A stretch of DNA of 64,000 nt, from contig NC_135562.1 in NCBI RefSeq assembly GCF_964340395.1, positions 7,668,634 through 7,732,633 of the forward strand, given 5' to 3'. Of this stretch, positions 1-14,097 are shown one piece after another. The notes below the pieces were generated by a model, which saw only the letters and a list, made by a program, of their open reading frames with translations, did not search any database and was not told the DNA's origin. The position numbers and the translations under genes are program-made. How positions within the stretch are numbered: the first letter of the stretch is position 1; the number at the start of each line of letters is the position of its first letter. The DNA comes from Glandiceps talaboti (Eukaryota > Hemichordata > Enteropneusta > Spengelidae).

Positions 1-348
1 TCACTGCTTATATTAAAGGCCAGAGTTTCAATTTCATGTTCTCACATTTGTTGTTATCTTGTCAGTGGTGCCATAAAGATTACATATAGGATTATTTGTT
101 TGTTTTGGACCAAGTTTTTCTATATCTCTCCCAGACAACTACTGTTCACACTTAAAGTTTAATCGTAATCAAACTGGGTTAGGAAAAGGTCAGGGTCTTA
201 ATCTCAGTTTCTCCCGATATTGTAATCATATCAGTAGAGCTATAGGCATAGAGATTACATAGGACCATTCTTATGTTCTGGACCAAGTTGTCCTATAGCT
301 TTACCAGACAAACTCTTTTTCATACCTGATTTTTAACCCAAATCTGGT
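1..348. repeat. Two diverged direct copies of a ~170-bp unit in an intron
   Basis: The stretch around 21-185 reappears in diverged form around 190-348. Shared landmarks are AGATTACATA at 77 and 256, TTTTGGACCAAGTT versus TTCTGGACCAAGTT, and CCAGACAA(C/A) at 133 and 307. The stretch lies upstream of the first visible kinase exon, so it is probably intronic. No coding signal was seen. A short related piece (GGATTACATATCATTTTT followed by AATTTCAATC) occurs near 34,167. Confidence 0.6.
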
Positions 349-712
349 CCATTAACCTAAATCTGTCACAACCATTAATTAACTTTTATATGAACTTGAC
401 CTGAAGAGGCTTACAACCTTGACTAAGTGGAAAAATGTAAATACATAATTGATTCATCAGTTTGAATTATTTGGTGCTCCTAAAGACACTGGGTCCAGTC
501 TTTAATGTGACAACAAATTTTGCACTGGATAAAACCTCTTATAACTATTCTGTTGACATCATCGTGTATTGTAACATCCTTACAATGTAACTATAATGTC
601 ATAGATCCCTTCATGTCATCTGAGTTTTTAAAATGACTTACAGCACACAATACACATATTATTAGGTCAGTGTACTTACTTCAGTCATGCCCATTATAAT
701 ATTAATAAATAG

Positions 713-929
713 TCTGTTATTTGCCATCACAGTTAAGGAAACCAAAGATACTGGTGTTTTGTTTAATTATTTTGTTATTGTAACCACAGATATCTGTGTT
801 TTGTCCGATCATTTTATTAAACTGTAATTATTGTCCGTTATTTGCTATCACAGAGAAACCACAGATATCGGTGTTTTGTCCGATCGTTTTATTAAACTGT
901 AATTATTGTTCTGTTATTTGCTATCACAG
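713..929 (+). repeat. Triplicated splice-acceptor region (~75-bp units)
   Basis: The acceptor-like string TTATTTGCYATCACAG occurs three times, ending at 732, 853 and 929. The last copy is the acceptor of the first visible kinase exon. Two following units (about 780-853 and 854-929) share ACCACAGATATC, TGTTTTGTCCGATC and TTTTATTAAACTGTAATTATTG. The duplicated block therefore includes the functional 3' splice site and a few exon-like bases (GAGAAACC or AAGGAAACC). Confidence 0.8.
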
Positions 930-4146
<3,217 letters not shown>

Positions 4147-5300
4147 TGTGAGAAGCACGCCCTCTATAGGTGTGTTACATGCCATTATATGTACACCGAG
4201 TTATTTTATACCTTCAGATTCAAAAAAGTGGTATATCTGTCTGTTGTTGTAGATTTATGTGTATTTCTGCAGACCAATGTCCATTTACAGACAGGAATAT
4301 ATATAGTGCAAATGTCATACCACCATCATACCAGTGTCCAATAAGGGTTATTCCATTCATAATACAGGGGTGTCGTCATGCTATGACATTCCTAATATGG
4401 CTTGACTTTGTATAAGAAGCAGCCATATTGGCTTACATAGTTAGTAATCCCAAAGGTTAAAGGTCATAGTTCATAATATATGGAGTTTGCCATTTTGTAA
4501 ACTTATAGAAAGCACAACTATTGTTATTTTTAGACTGCACACCCCAATTTTTTCATCATCAGTAGTTTGACCCGTGAACTGTTTTATAATGTAGTCAATC
4601 TTTAGTAAAAAAAAACCAAATAAAGATATTTAACTGGAGGTCATCACTTCTTGTTTTTGTATTTGCTACAATTTGTCATTTTTAAGAACATTTTTTCATA
4701 CAAGAACTACCACAGTCTAAAACCTGCTAATCCTTGTGCCTCGAGAGCATCATATTTTCTTGTGAGAGAAGGCACAGGGTATTTTTACAATCCTAGGGGC
4801 TGTGCCCTGTAGATGTTTTTCTTTTTTTTGAAAAAACATGGTCGTTCTGACATTTTAGCTCTGTTTTTACCCGATTTCTGTTGATGTGAATTATTTGTAC
4901 ATTTTTAATTTAGGATCAGTTTAGTTATCACTCCTGAGTGAAAGCAGAAAAGCTGTAAGCGTTGTTCAACACAATATGGCAGGGTTTTTATTTTTTGATC
5001 GTGATGTTCACTTTGAGAGGGAAAAAACAAGAGACAGTGTGTTTAGAATCCTTCTGCAACTACATGGTCATATTCTGTAGAAAGTTGTGCATGGTCACGT
5101 TTGAATGAAGTTTATGAAACATGTAGTGTAGGCAACATTTTGCATGAACTGGTTACTGTGTATATTACTGGAATACAATCATGCAAATAAAAATAAATGT
5201 AAGATAACTGTTAATTCGTACAAAAGATGGAAATATGAGTTGACAGTGAATGATGAAAATTGTTGATGAGATAGTGGAATTTGTGATTCAATAAATGTTT
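4147..5300 (+). other. Presumed 3' UTR of the kinase gene with several poly(A) signals
   Basis: Downstream of the kinase stop the sequence is AT-rich with no exon-like open frames. AATAAA hexamers occur at 4619-4624, 5186-5191, 5192-5197 and 5290-5295, and further ones lie near 5,573, 7,047 and 7,171. The true cleavage site cannot be chosen from sequence. The nearest signal would give a 3' UTR of about 0.5 kb. Confidence 0.5.
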
Positions 5301-7467
5301 TTCATTCGTTGAATCCCAAATGTGCAATGACTAACTAAATTTATTTCAATTTGGTCCAAAAATTATTCAAAGTTTGCAAAATTTTTAGAAAATATGAAAA
5401 TATTTGTCATTAAATGCAAGCAGCAAAAAATGTTTGTTTGTGCTTCATATAGAGAAGAAGAAAACTTGTCTCTAAGTTTTCATGCGTAAGAGGAAATTGT
5501 GTCTCGTTTGATAATTTTAGCAGTTTTAATTATATTAATGGTAAGCTGTCACTCATTTTAAAGTGTGGAAAATAATAAAGATTGTTCATTTTTTTGTAAA
5601 TTTTCATATTTGTGACAATTTGGTTTGTGATTTTGGACATTTTAATGAAATTATGAAATGAGTGAGACAATCTTGTATAAAATGTCTACTGCTAGCCAAG
5701 AAAGAGCACATTGTGTGCTGGAATCATGTGTCATTTACCAACTTTGTGAGTTTGCAGTATTTAGTTGTTTTTGTGCTATGTCCCCCCGCCCCCCGCCCCC
5801 CTAACTAGAAGAACAGTTCCTGCAGAATGATAAGTCCGACTGAAAATGAAACAAGTGTGTAAGTGACTGTTCTTGTAAAACAGAAACCATAGCAAGACTA
5901 ATGTCTTTTATGACGTAATTGTAAATATGTTACTAGTAAAACACACTTAAAGTTGGGGGGGGGGGGGGGGGTTAGGGGATATGCGTGTCAAAGTATGTAA
6001 CTACATTCAACATGGATTATTGACAGACCAAACGTTTTATGTGTTTCATGTTTCAAAGTTGTCAAAGGTTTTTCAGTTGAATTTATAATTTACACAGCAA
6101 ACTTGTGCAGAGCAAGTTTATAAGCATAAACATGTATTTCTTAACATACAAAAAAAATGCCATTTATTTTACCGAGTCACTTTTTTTTTTTTTTTTTTAG
6201 AGAATTCTAAGTGCTAAGTGTATTGTCTCATAATAGGGTATCAGAGAACATACTACTAGTAGAGCTGCCCTCCCTCTGTAACATTCTCTTTGGTACAAAC
6301 CAGTTGCATTTCTATGAGCAGGGACAGTTTATTATAGGGAAAGGGGTGAATTATTAGAAAAGAGGGACAGTAGTTATGCGTATAGATATAAAAAAACAGC
6401 TGCCATTTAATATTCAATAATTACTATAATTGACATGATGAATAATATAAGGCAACTTTGGAAAGTAGAAAATGAATTCCTTTCCAAAGCGATAACAAAA
6501 ATTTGAATTTTGTAAGATACAATGAATTTGTCAACAATTTGTAGTTTAGTAGGTGTAATCATGTGTGACAATTTGTCAGTTTGTAGATGAATGTTGGCAT
6601 ATAGGCTTGTTTAAGATAACAATAACGCTGTTGTTTTGAAACGTTTGTTCTCAAAAATGTGATGTTTATCAGTGTTGTCTAGAAGGTGTGTGTAAAATGA
6701 AATTACTGTGAATAATACATGTACATTTGGTGTTGAAATCACGTAGGCAGAAGCTCAAATTGCGCAAGTCACACGATTTTTCTTACATTCCTTCCTGGAT
6801 GCTGCTCTCTTTCTTGTTCGTAAAATTGCGTGTAGCAGTGTAAAGACCGTCTTAAACTAGGGAAATGCTTTACTTGAGTGTTAAGGTTGTAGTTGGTTTG
6901 GGCCATTACCCATACCCACACCTGTTGAGACTTGTGGGTAATACCCCAAATCAACTGCGAACTTATAGGCTATTTTAAAGCCAGCAGTGACTTGACTTGG
7001 GTCAGAAAATTTTACGTTTAAGATTTGTCACAATATGGAAAAGACAATAAAGCTCTTGTAACATTCATTCCAAGAACCAGTCATAGCAGAAAAACTCAAA
7101 AGAAATTTTCTTGAAATGTTTATGTATCAATTTTTAGCAACCATGATTACATTGTAATATTTTTTTATGTAATAAAAGTCCCCTGTTATGATAATTATTT
7201 TACATGCTTTAATTTTTTGAAAAGTACGTTATATAGTACTGTCTATCCTGCAAAATTGTTACAAGATATAAATATCTTTGCTTCTTGTGTCTGTAAAGCC
7301 GATGTTCACATTCTGTCTTGCCTCGACTTGAATCACTTGCAGTGCCTTGCATTGCCTGCTGATAGGCGATGGTGTTCTGAAAACATGGCTAAGAGCACTT
7401 GCATGCATCTGCAAGAAATGTGTTGATTGTTTTAAATCAACAGGTTTCATAAAAGTTGCTAAATTAG
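5301..7467. other. Non-coding AT-rich flank
   Basis: No exon with convincing splice sites was seen on either strand. Notable contents are a C-rich patch near 5,780-5,800, a G17 tract at 5955-5971, a T run near 6,181-6,199, and scattered AATAAA hexamers. It could be distal 3' UTR of the kinase or plain intergenic DNA. Confidence 0.5.
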
Positions 7468-7874
7468 GCGCAAGTTATTTTGTAATACTGGAAATTTGAA
7501 GCCAGTGAAGAGCATCTCTGTAAGGTCCTTTCTGTTATAAACGCACCTGTACTGCTAGTTCATAAGTGGGTATCATTAGAACAGCCTTTGGAGGGGGTGG
7601 TCTTAATTCTGTTATCATGGCCATACTTTCAAAAGGCTGCTCTAAAGAATACCTACATCCAATAATTGAATCAATACTAACTTGAAATATCATTCATATC
7701 AATTTAGATGTGTATTTACACGTAAATCTCATATTCTAACCACATATCATTTTGACCAATCAATTTCTCCGCATGGTTTCCCTACAGATAACAGAATTTT
7801 TGAAAGAGCATAACAGGCCTGTGATAACACGACTTGATAAAAATGCTTATCACGGCAGCAGAGAGGCTAGCTGA
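7468..7874 (+). CDS. Weak candidate exon pair (3' end of an unknown gene)
   Basis: Two small plus-strand exons can be joined in phase. The first is 7468-7519, ending at GTAAGG and encoding RKLFCNTGNLKPVKSIS. The second is 7788-7874; it is preceded by a good pyrimidine tract (TTTCCCTACAG) and encodes ITEFLKEHNRPVITRLDKN and a few more residues before TGA at 7872-7874. I do not recognise the protein. The acceptor of the first exon is poor and both pieces are short, so chance is a real possibility. If real, it is the end of a gene whose earlier exons were not found. Confidence 0.2.
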
Positions 7875-8727
7875 AAAGTGATCACTCACTGTACACCATA
7901 CTGCCAGTGAGGGCATACTGCTGGGGGTAATACTACTGAGGGTAGCTATACCTCCTAGGGGGGTCATCACAAAATCTCTACAACCTGAAGTATGTAAATT
8001 GTTTACTAAAACAATGTTAGTGATTGGAATACAGATTCTACCTATTTTCTGTTACAAAACATATTTTCCTTACATAATGGTGCCCTGCCCTTGATCAGCC
8101 AACAACCAGCCAATACACAACTGACTAGGTTGTCATGACACTCGGTTGTAACATTGTAGCAGTGCTAGATCTACTTATTTCATTGGTTCATTTATGGTGG
8201 TGTGACTGAACTAATTGTCTCAAATGATGTCATAATTGTGTCCAGTTAGTTATGTAACCTTTGACCCCTGAGAATTAATGTGTGGAGTATCAGTCACCAC
8301 ATAAGCCATGATGGTATTACAAAATTGTCTTTATGTTGAGAATGTTCAAATTATGTATCGGCACTCTGCACAAATGTCAGTGTAAAATTTTATTAACTGC
8401 ACTGTTACAAATTATGTATATACATGTTGAAAATGTCGTTTTAAAATGTGTCGTTTATTGTTACTTTTGTCAAGCTTTTGCTCAATTTTCTGACTTTATC
8501 ATAGCTCGTAGAGTTGATATTTGTGTGTAGATTGAAGGGAATATTGGTTTCAAATGAGATATGAATTATTGTATATTACGCTACAAATTTGCTGGGAGAA
8601 GAACTTTCTATAGACCATGTTTCTTTTTGGAATTAAGATGAACTTTTTGCAGGACTTGACCAAAGTAAGGGGGGGGGGAGGGGCAAGAGCTTTGTAAAGA
8701 GATAGCTGTTACCGTCAGTGTAACCCC

Positions 8728-8800
8728 AGACACTTGGCTGTTTGGTTTGACATGCATCACTTCAGTGTGTATGTCAGGTCAGATAGTAGCCAAGTCTCTG
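8728..8800. repeat. Single dispersed copy of the 100-bp palindromic satellite monomer
   Basis: The segment CAGACACTTGGCTGTTTGGT ... AGATAGTAGCCAAGTCTCTG matches, with divergence, the monomer tandemly repeated at 16.55-17.27 kb. It has the same inverted ends (AGACTTGGCT / AGCCAAGTCT). It lies directly left of the MITE that starts near 8,802. Confidence 0.6.
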
Positions 8801-8801
8801 G

Positions 8802-9160
8802 TTAAAGAGGCCATATGGATGAGGATTGGGTATTTATTTTGGCTTTTTAATTTACAAAACAATTTTATCATGGCTTCCTACTACTTGAAAAATCAATGTG
8901 AAACAACACATACCAAGTCCTTGTTTGTAACTGAATAAATTGCAAAAGCTTAATAAATGTGTACAATCTTTGTTATTGTACGTACAATAACAAACTTTTT
9001 ACACATGTTTTGGCTTTTTGCAATGTATTGAGTTACAAACAAGGACTTGGTATGTGTTGTTTCACATTGATTTTTCATGTAGGAAGCCATGATAAAATTG
9101 TTTTGTAAATTACAAATCCAAAATAAATACCCAAATCCTCATCCATATGGCCACTTTAAG
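8802..9160. mobile_element. MITE family A, copy 1 (~360 bp foldback)
   Basis: Terminal inverted repeats read TTAAAGAGGCCATATGGAT on the left and, reverse-complemented, TTAAAGTGGCCATATGGAT on the right. The two halves are near-complete inverted copies of each other around the centre TTATTGTACGTACAATAA. There is no transposase frame, so it is a non-autonomous foldback element. Copies 2 and 3 are at 13.53 and 28.25 kb. Confidence 0.85.
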
Positions 9161-10219
9161 TAACTTCAATTTTTAATGAAAATAGCATTCTGAAACAGTT
9201 GTTTGAATTTGCAGGAATTATGGTCTCGGTTAGCTAACATTCGTCAGCACATTTTCACCATAGAACAAATTTGATGACAACAAACTATAGTCGAAAAACA
9301 GCAAAATTTAATGACAGCAAATTTTTCAGCCAGAAATTCATTCCACCAGCAAAGAGTATGTGACACTTTGAAGTTTAACGTCAAAACAAGCAATTACACT
9401 GATGGCCATAGATATCACAATTATCGCGACCTTTGACCCTCCTAACAGGGTTGCATCATGTAGTACAGTTGCAGTAGATATTATGTCGACTTTTAAACCC
9501 TATTGTTTTAATACATTGTATTATTATTGAAGTTTCTGAGTTCATCATAGACAGACTTTTAAAAAAAAATTATATTTACTCATCGTCATTTTCTTGCAAT
9601 ATGAACATTTCACGTTTTTGTTTGTACAAACATTTTTGTATTATATAATCTCAGAAGATGTCTCGCACTTATACAGGACATTTTTTCTTTCGTTTACACT
9701 TTCTGTTTCTTTTTTTTTCCAACCTGTATTGGTCGACTTGATTTCACATGATGTAGATGTTTACTGTCTTGTGTAGCTTTCCAGTATGTCCAAATAAAGT
9801 CGTAACTTTTTCAAAAAAAAAAGAAAGAAAAATTTGTTGTTTCTTTGCAAATAACAATGTGTATGAATTTTTTTACTACTGCAGATGTTATTTTCTGATA
9901 TTTTTCTTCAATCAGCCGGAAAATAATTGTCATAAGAAGGTTATGTCATTACTTGTTTTGACTCCTAGTGACAAAGTCCCTTGAAATCACTCCATGGTTG
10001 AACAATGAAAAATATCAAGAAGTAAAATCTAAGTGTATAATTTCCTTGGTTGAACCATAGGGAAAAGGACAAATAATCTTGCGATTTTCCGGATTTCTAA
10101 TATTATTTTCTGTCTATTTCAAATAAAGTTTTAAATAGTTTCCTCTCACAGTTTTTTACTTTCTATTTCCTACCTGATATCACTGTCTTATCTGATTTTA
10201 TCAGCTTTGCATAAATTAG
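9161..10219. other. Non-coding interval
   Basis: AT-rich DNA with no convincing exon. The segment near 9,990-10,080 (TGGTTGAACAATGAAAAATA, then TTCCTTGGTTGAACC) resembles an end of MITE family E and recurs near 10,708-10,745. Confidence 0.5.
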
Positions 10220-10988
10220 TAGCTTGCTAGAACAAACTCACTATTTGCCCAAATTAATGCATTATGCCGTGAGTAAACATCCACTGATCCGACTAATGGA
10301 GGTAACACGGAAAGGGGAGCAACTCCAAAGGGACGTGTCCAGAGGAGATCCGTAAATCATCCTGCCACTTGATTTATTCATGAATTCACAAAACAACAGG
10401 AAATAAACAATTGGTAAAATCATGCATATTTTATTATCATGCATACTGTTATTTTATTCTCAAATTAAAAAGCCGACGTATTTGAAGAAATGCTTGCGAA
10501 GACAGTTTTGACACGACACGACTGAAAAACCAAAAAACGTCTGTCGCGTAGACAAAAAAATGTGTCGTTCAGTAGGAATGACATATTAAAAAGCCGACAT
10601 TGTCTAAGAAATGCTTGCACGATAGATATTCGCGATTGAAAACCAAAAATGTCTATCGTTAAAAATGTAGCATGGATGATCTATTGACTATTGATTTGTC
10701 CCTTTCCCTATGGTTGAACAATGAAAAATATCAAGAAGTAAAAGCTAAGAGTACACCTAATACTAATCGTGACTATTTACAGTGGCTACTTCAGTCATGA
10801 TGTTTGCGTCAAATTACTCTTTGTATTCTGTATAGCTTAGGACAGCACTGGGAGGAGTAGACCTGATTGCAGATGAGGTACGAGACTCAATTCTGAGTTT
10901 GTCTCTATACACCAACAAAAAGAGCAAAAGGAGAGGGACAGAATCAAGTTCAGACTTACTCCATCTGCAAGCAGGACTACACCAGTAG
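10220..10988 (+). CDS. Candidate last two exons of an unrecognised plus-strand gene
   Basis: The first piece is open from 10,215 to the donor after 10,351 (GATCC|GTAAAT), with possible acceptors at 10219, 10222 or 10230. It encodes LLEQTHYLPKLMHYAVSKHP and LIRLMEVTRKGEQLQRDVSR with a short GDP ending. The second is 10841-10988 after TTGTATTCTGTATAGCTTAG. The phase-2 junction restores a codon, and the frame reads TALGGVDLIADEVRDSILSL followed by a basic, serine-rich tail, then TAG at 10986-10988. Two adjacent open pieces of about 44 and 48 codons that join in phase and have protein-like composition support a real 3' end. I do not recognise the family. Upstream exons were not found, apart from the weak pair at 7.47-7.87 kb. 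The weak point is the poor pyrimidine tract before the first exon. Confidence 0.42.
10465..10680 (+). repeat. Direct duplication of a ~120-bp unit
   Basis: Two units begin with ATTAAAAAGCCGAC (10,465 and 10,585). Both carry GAAATGCTTGC, a GAAAAACCAAAAA(A/T) stretch and an AAAAATGT-like end. They lie inside the intron of the candidate gene at 10.2-11 kb. Confidence 0.75.
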
Positions 10989-11523
10989 GTGATCCGTACA
11001 CAGAATGTCAGGTCAGCTTTTGATTCCACTGATTAAGAGTTTCTATGCTTGGTGCCAACTCTCCATATGTTACACAGATGAAGTAGGTTCATGGCTGTAC
11101 CACCCACCACAGTCAGAACTAGGTTGGCTGACATACATACCGCCCACCACCATAGTCAATGACAAAACCATTTGAGTGTAGGGGATTATCTCTCACTTAG
11201 TCACACAGTATGAATTACCATTTACCCCACTCCCCCCTCTCCAGTAATATTGTGGAAATTAAAAAAACTTTGTATGTTATGTATTAAAACTGATAATAAT
11301 GATTTTAAGGTTACTTCCTTGTACAGGTACTAATCTAATATGACTCACATATACACCTCAACTGTTTATAACTATTTCTCAATAAAAATCAAGAACAATA
11401 GATTATAAAGTATACCTCATTTCCTCAAACACTTGTAGTGTACCCTGTAAGATTAGAATTAAAGTAACTTTGACTATATTTTTACCATCAAATAACTGTA
11501 CCAAGGCTGTTCCCTGAAATTGT

Positions 11524-11551
11524 GATAATAATAATAATAATAATAATAATT
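11524..11551. repeat. (AAT)n microsatellite
   Basis: About nine uninterrupted AAT/ATA units, followed by a non-repetitive flank. Confidence 0.9.
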
Positions 11552-11639
11552 TATTCATTTATCCGCGCAAATTCACAATACGTTTCTATGCGCCTACCAC
11601 TTAATAATGTAGGAAGATATAGTTTTTGTATTCAGTAAT

Positions 11640-11985
11640 AGCATATTGTATATTATACCATGAGCCAAAAATATGGAATATATACTCTGGTCGATCTACG
11701 TCATGACAACATGTGTTCATGTCGCGACAAAGTGCGTCTACATCATTGGTTCTGCTGTGTTTGAAATATGAGTCAAAATGCTCAAAATTCCCATTTCCTC
11801 GATTTTTTTTTTATATTACTAGTAATGGTATAATTATATTATTCCCCAATATTTTTCTTCATTCAGGAAGAAAATACCCGTGACCTAAGGGTTGTCACTA
11901 TGAGTCTAGCAACTCATAGTGACAAGGCCCCTTAGGTCACGGGTATTTTCCTTGGCTGAACGAAGAAAAATATTGGGAATAATAT
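11640..11985. mobile_element. MITE family E, copy 1
   Basis: A hairpin of about 145 bp (11,838-11,983) has arms reading ATTATTCCCCAATATTTTTC and its complement. The inner arms are CCCGTGACCTAAGG and CCTTAGGTCACGGG. The adjoining 11,640-11,837 (GAGCCAAAAATATGGAATAT, CGTCATGACAACA, CTGCTGTGTTTGAAATATGA) recurs next to the same hairpin, inverted, at 47.28-47.6 kb. The whole block therefore moved as a unit. Confidence 0.75.
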
Positions 11986-12351
11986 CTAACTGTCCAGTTT
12001 GTCCTCTCATTCACTCTCTTTTGAGAGATTGAAATACAATAATTTCAGTAACTGTAAACTGATATAAAACATGTTTATGTAATTGATATACTAGTAATCG
12101 CCATCATAATGTATATACATCAATTTATTGGATTGTTCATACAATACTTGGGGTATTGACCCTGAGTCACCTTAGCTTGGAACCCAGCGTGTTCATTTCA
12201 AGACACTTCAGGACTTCATCTACTGCTGAGAGAGTAGACAGCGTAGCAGGGATAACTATTAAAGCTACCAACAACCTTGAATCGATAGCTTTTTATTTGA
12301 TACAAACTCTGATATGTGTCATTATCACAGCTGCCATAGGGATGTGTAATC

Positions 12352-12486
12352 TTGTATGTATGTGTGTGTATGTGTGTGTGTGTGCATGGATGTGTGTGTA
12401 TGTATGTATGTATGTATATATATATATGTATGTATGTATGTATGTATGCATGTATGTATGTATGTATGTATGTATGGATGGATGGA
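12352..12486. repeat. (TGTA)n/(TG)n microsatellite
   Basis: Runs of TGTATG, TGTG, TATATA and GGAT. Apparent open frames on both strands here (Cys/Val/Tyr/Met-rich or His/Thr/Ile-rich) come only from the repeat. Confidence 0.95.
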
Positions 12487-13525
12487 TACATAGAATATGA
12501 CTATGAATATGTGACTACTTTTACTCCATGGACACAAAAAATACCATTACAAGTTATGCTGCTGGTATATAAAAAAAGAATGATGTGTACTATTTTTACT
12601 CCATTTTGCTGGATACAAAAAATACCATTGCCAATTATGCTGTCAGTATGTCATGGTCAAACAAGCAATAGCATGGGGAGAATACACTTATTCATAGCAA
12701 CATTATTTAACAGTTTGTATCTGTCGCTGATATATAAAATATCCTCAATCTAGGCAACATTACGTGTCTATCTATACAGAGTGTGCAACATAGCTCTGTC
12801 ACGTAGTCCCAAACCTGAATGGATCTCTGTAGTGTTATGTGTGTTTGTGTGTGTATGTCTGAATAACAAAAAATCACTGGGAGCAATTCCCAGCACCAAA
12901 CTTAAAAAAACAAAACAAAAAAAACACAAAAAAACAAACAAACAAAAAAACCCAACAACCTCATTACACGTTCCTGTGATAAAAAAATTAAAAAAAAATA
13001 ATTTAAAAAAAATTATGCGTCCCTGTGATCTCAGCCCTGACAGTCAAAGAATGAACAGTCTGGATAAAAGCTAAGTTAAGTTTTGAGTCATCCAATGTTC
13101 CACTTCTGTACTGAACAGACCACAAGAACAATGATCACCCAAATTAGACATGTATACGAGAATATCTAAATTATTACCGAACTGTCACACTTTCTGACAC
13201 GGAGTCCTCCTAGGGTCAAAGTCTTAAGGAGGAAACATTGTGGTAACAATAACACATAAGTGGTTTAAATGAGTATGAGAAATTCAACCAATGGGAAGTG
13301 TCAACCTACATCCTGCAGGGGATACTCACATGATGTTATTAACCTTTGACATGTCAATGACCTTTGACCTTAGACAAACAATAAGAAATGTTCAACCCTA
13401 TTCATTTCAATATTGTATACATTACATCATAGTTCCTGGTATGTAGTACAAGATTCACTGTATGTTAGTCATTTTGCTGGTTCCACGTTTTAGTTTCAAA
13501 TTTTATGATTTGGTGATATATATAA

Positions 13526-13902
13526 CTTAAAGTGGCCATATGCATAATATGGATGACGATGAGGATTGGGTATTTATTTTGGATTTAAGTATATAATACA
13601 ATTTTATCATGACTTCCTACTTGAAAAATCAATGTACAACAACATATGTCAGGTCTGTGTTTGTAGCTCATATGAATTACTAATGATTACTAAATGTGTA
13701 AAAATAGGTTTATTGTATTATGTACAATAACAAACATTTTATACACACTTGTTAGCCTTTTGCAATGTATCAAGTTACACACATAGACCTGACATATGTT
13801 CTTTCACATTTGATTTTTCAAGTAGGAAGTCATGATAAAATTGTTTTATAAATTAAAAATCCGAAATAAATACCTAATCCTCATCCTTATGGCCACATTA
13901 AT
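13526..13902. mobile_element. MITE family A, copy 2
   Basis: The left end reads CTTAAAGTGGCCATATG and the right end CTTATGGCCACATTAA. The interior is the same foldback as copy 1, including TTTTATCATGACTTCCTAC and an AATAACAAAC core, with an extra CATAATATGGATGA insertion near the left end. The element is internally diverged, so it is an older insertion. Confidence 0.85.
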
Positions 13903-13974
13903 AATCAATGTGTATATGCAACTTGCCTGGAGTCCATGCGGATTGGATTTTTTTTACATTTGTAATCATTCAAG

Positions 13975-14062
13975 GCTAATATGCAACAGGACGGTAGAAG
14001 GCAGTATTGTTCATGACCGGTGAGTGACCCTCTTATCAAAAATTGTTTTTAAAAAACATGAC

Positions 14063-14097
<35 letters not shown>

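Larger units (their letters stand above)
10989..13525. other. Non-coding interval apart from the repeats listed
   Basis: No exon could be supported. Contents are MITE E, microsatellites at 11.52 and 12.35 kb, and an A-rich low-complexity stretch at 12,905-13,015. An open frame through 12,156-12,340 continues straight into the microsatellite and has no usable donor. Confidence 0.5.

Noticed and set aside
12156-12753. Plus-strand frames of 114 and 133 codons
   Set aside because: They run into the (TGTA)n repeat and lack a donor; the non-repeat part has no recognisable domain.
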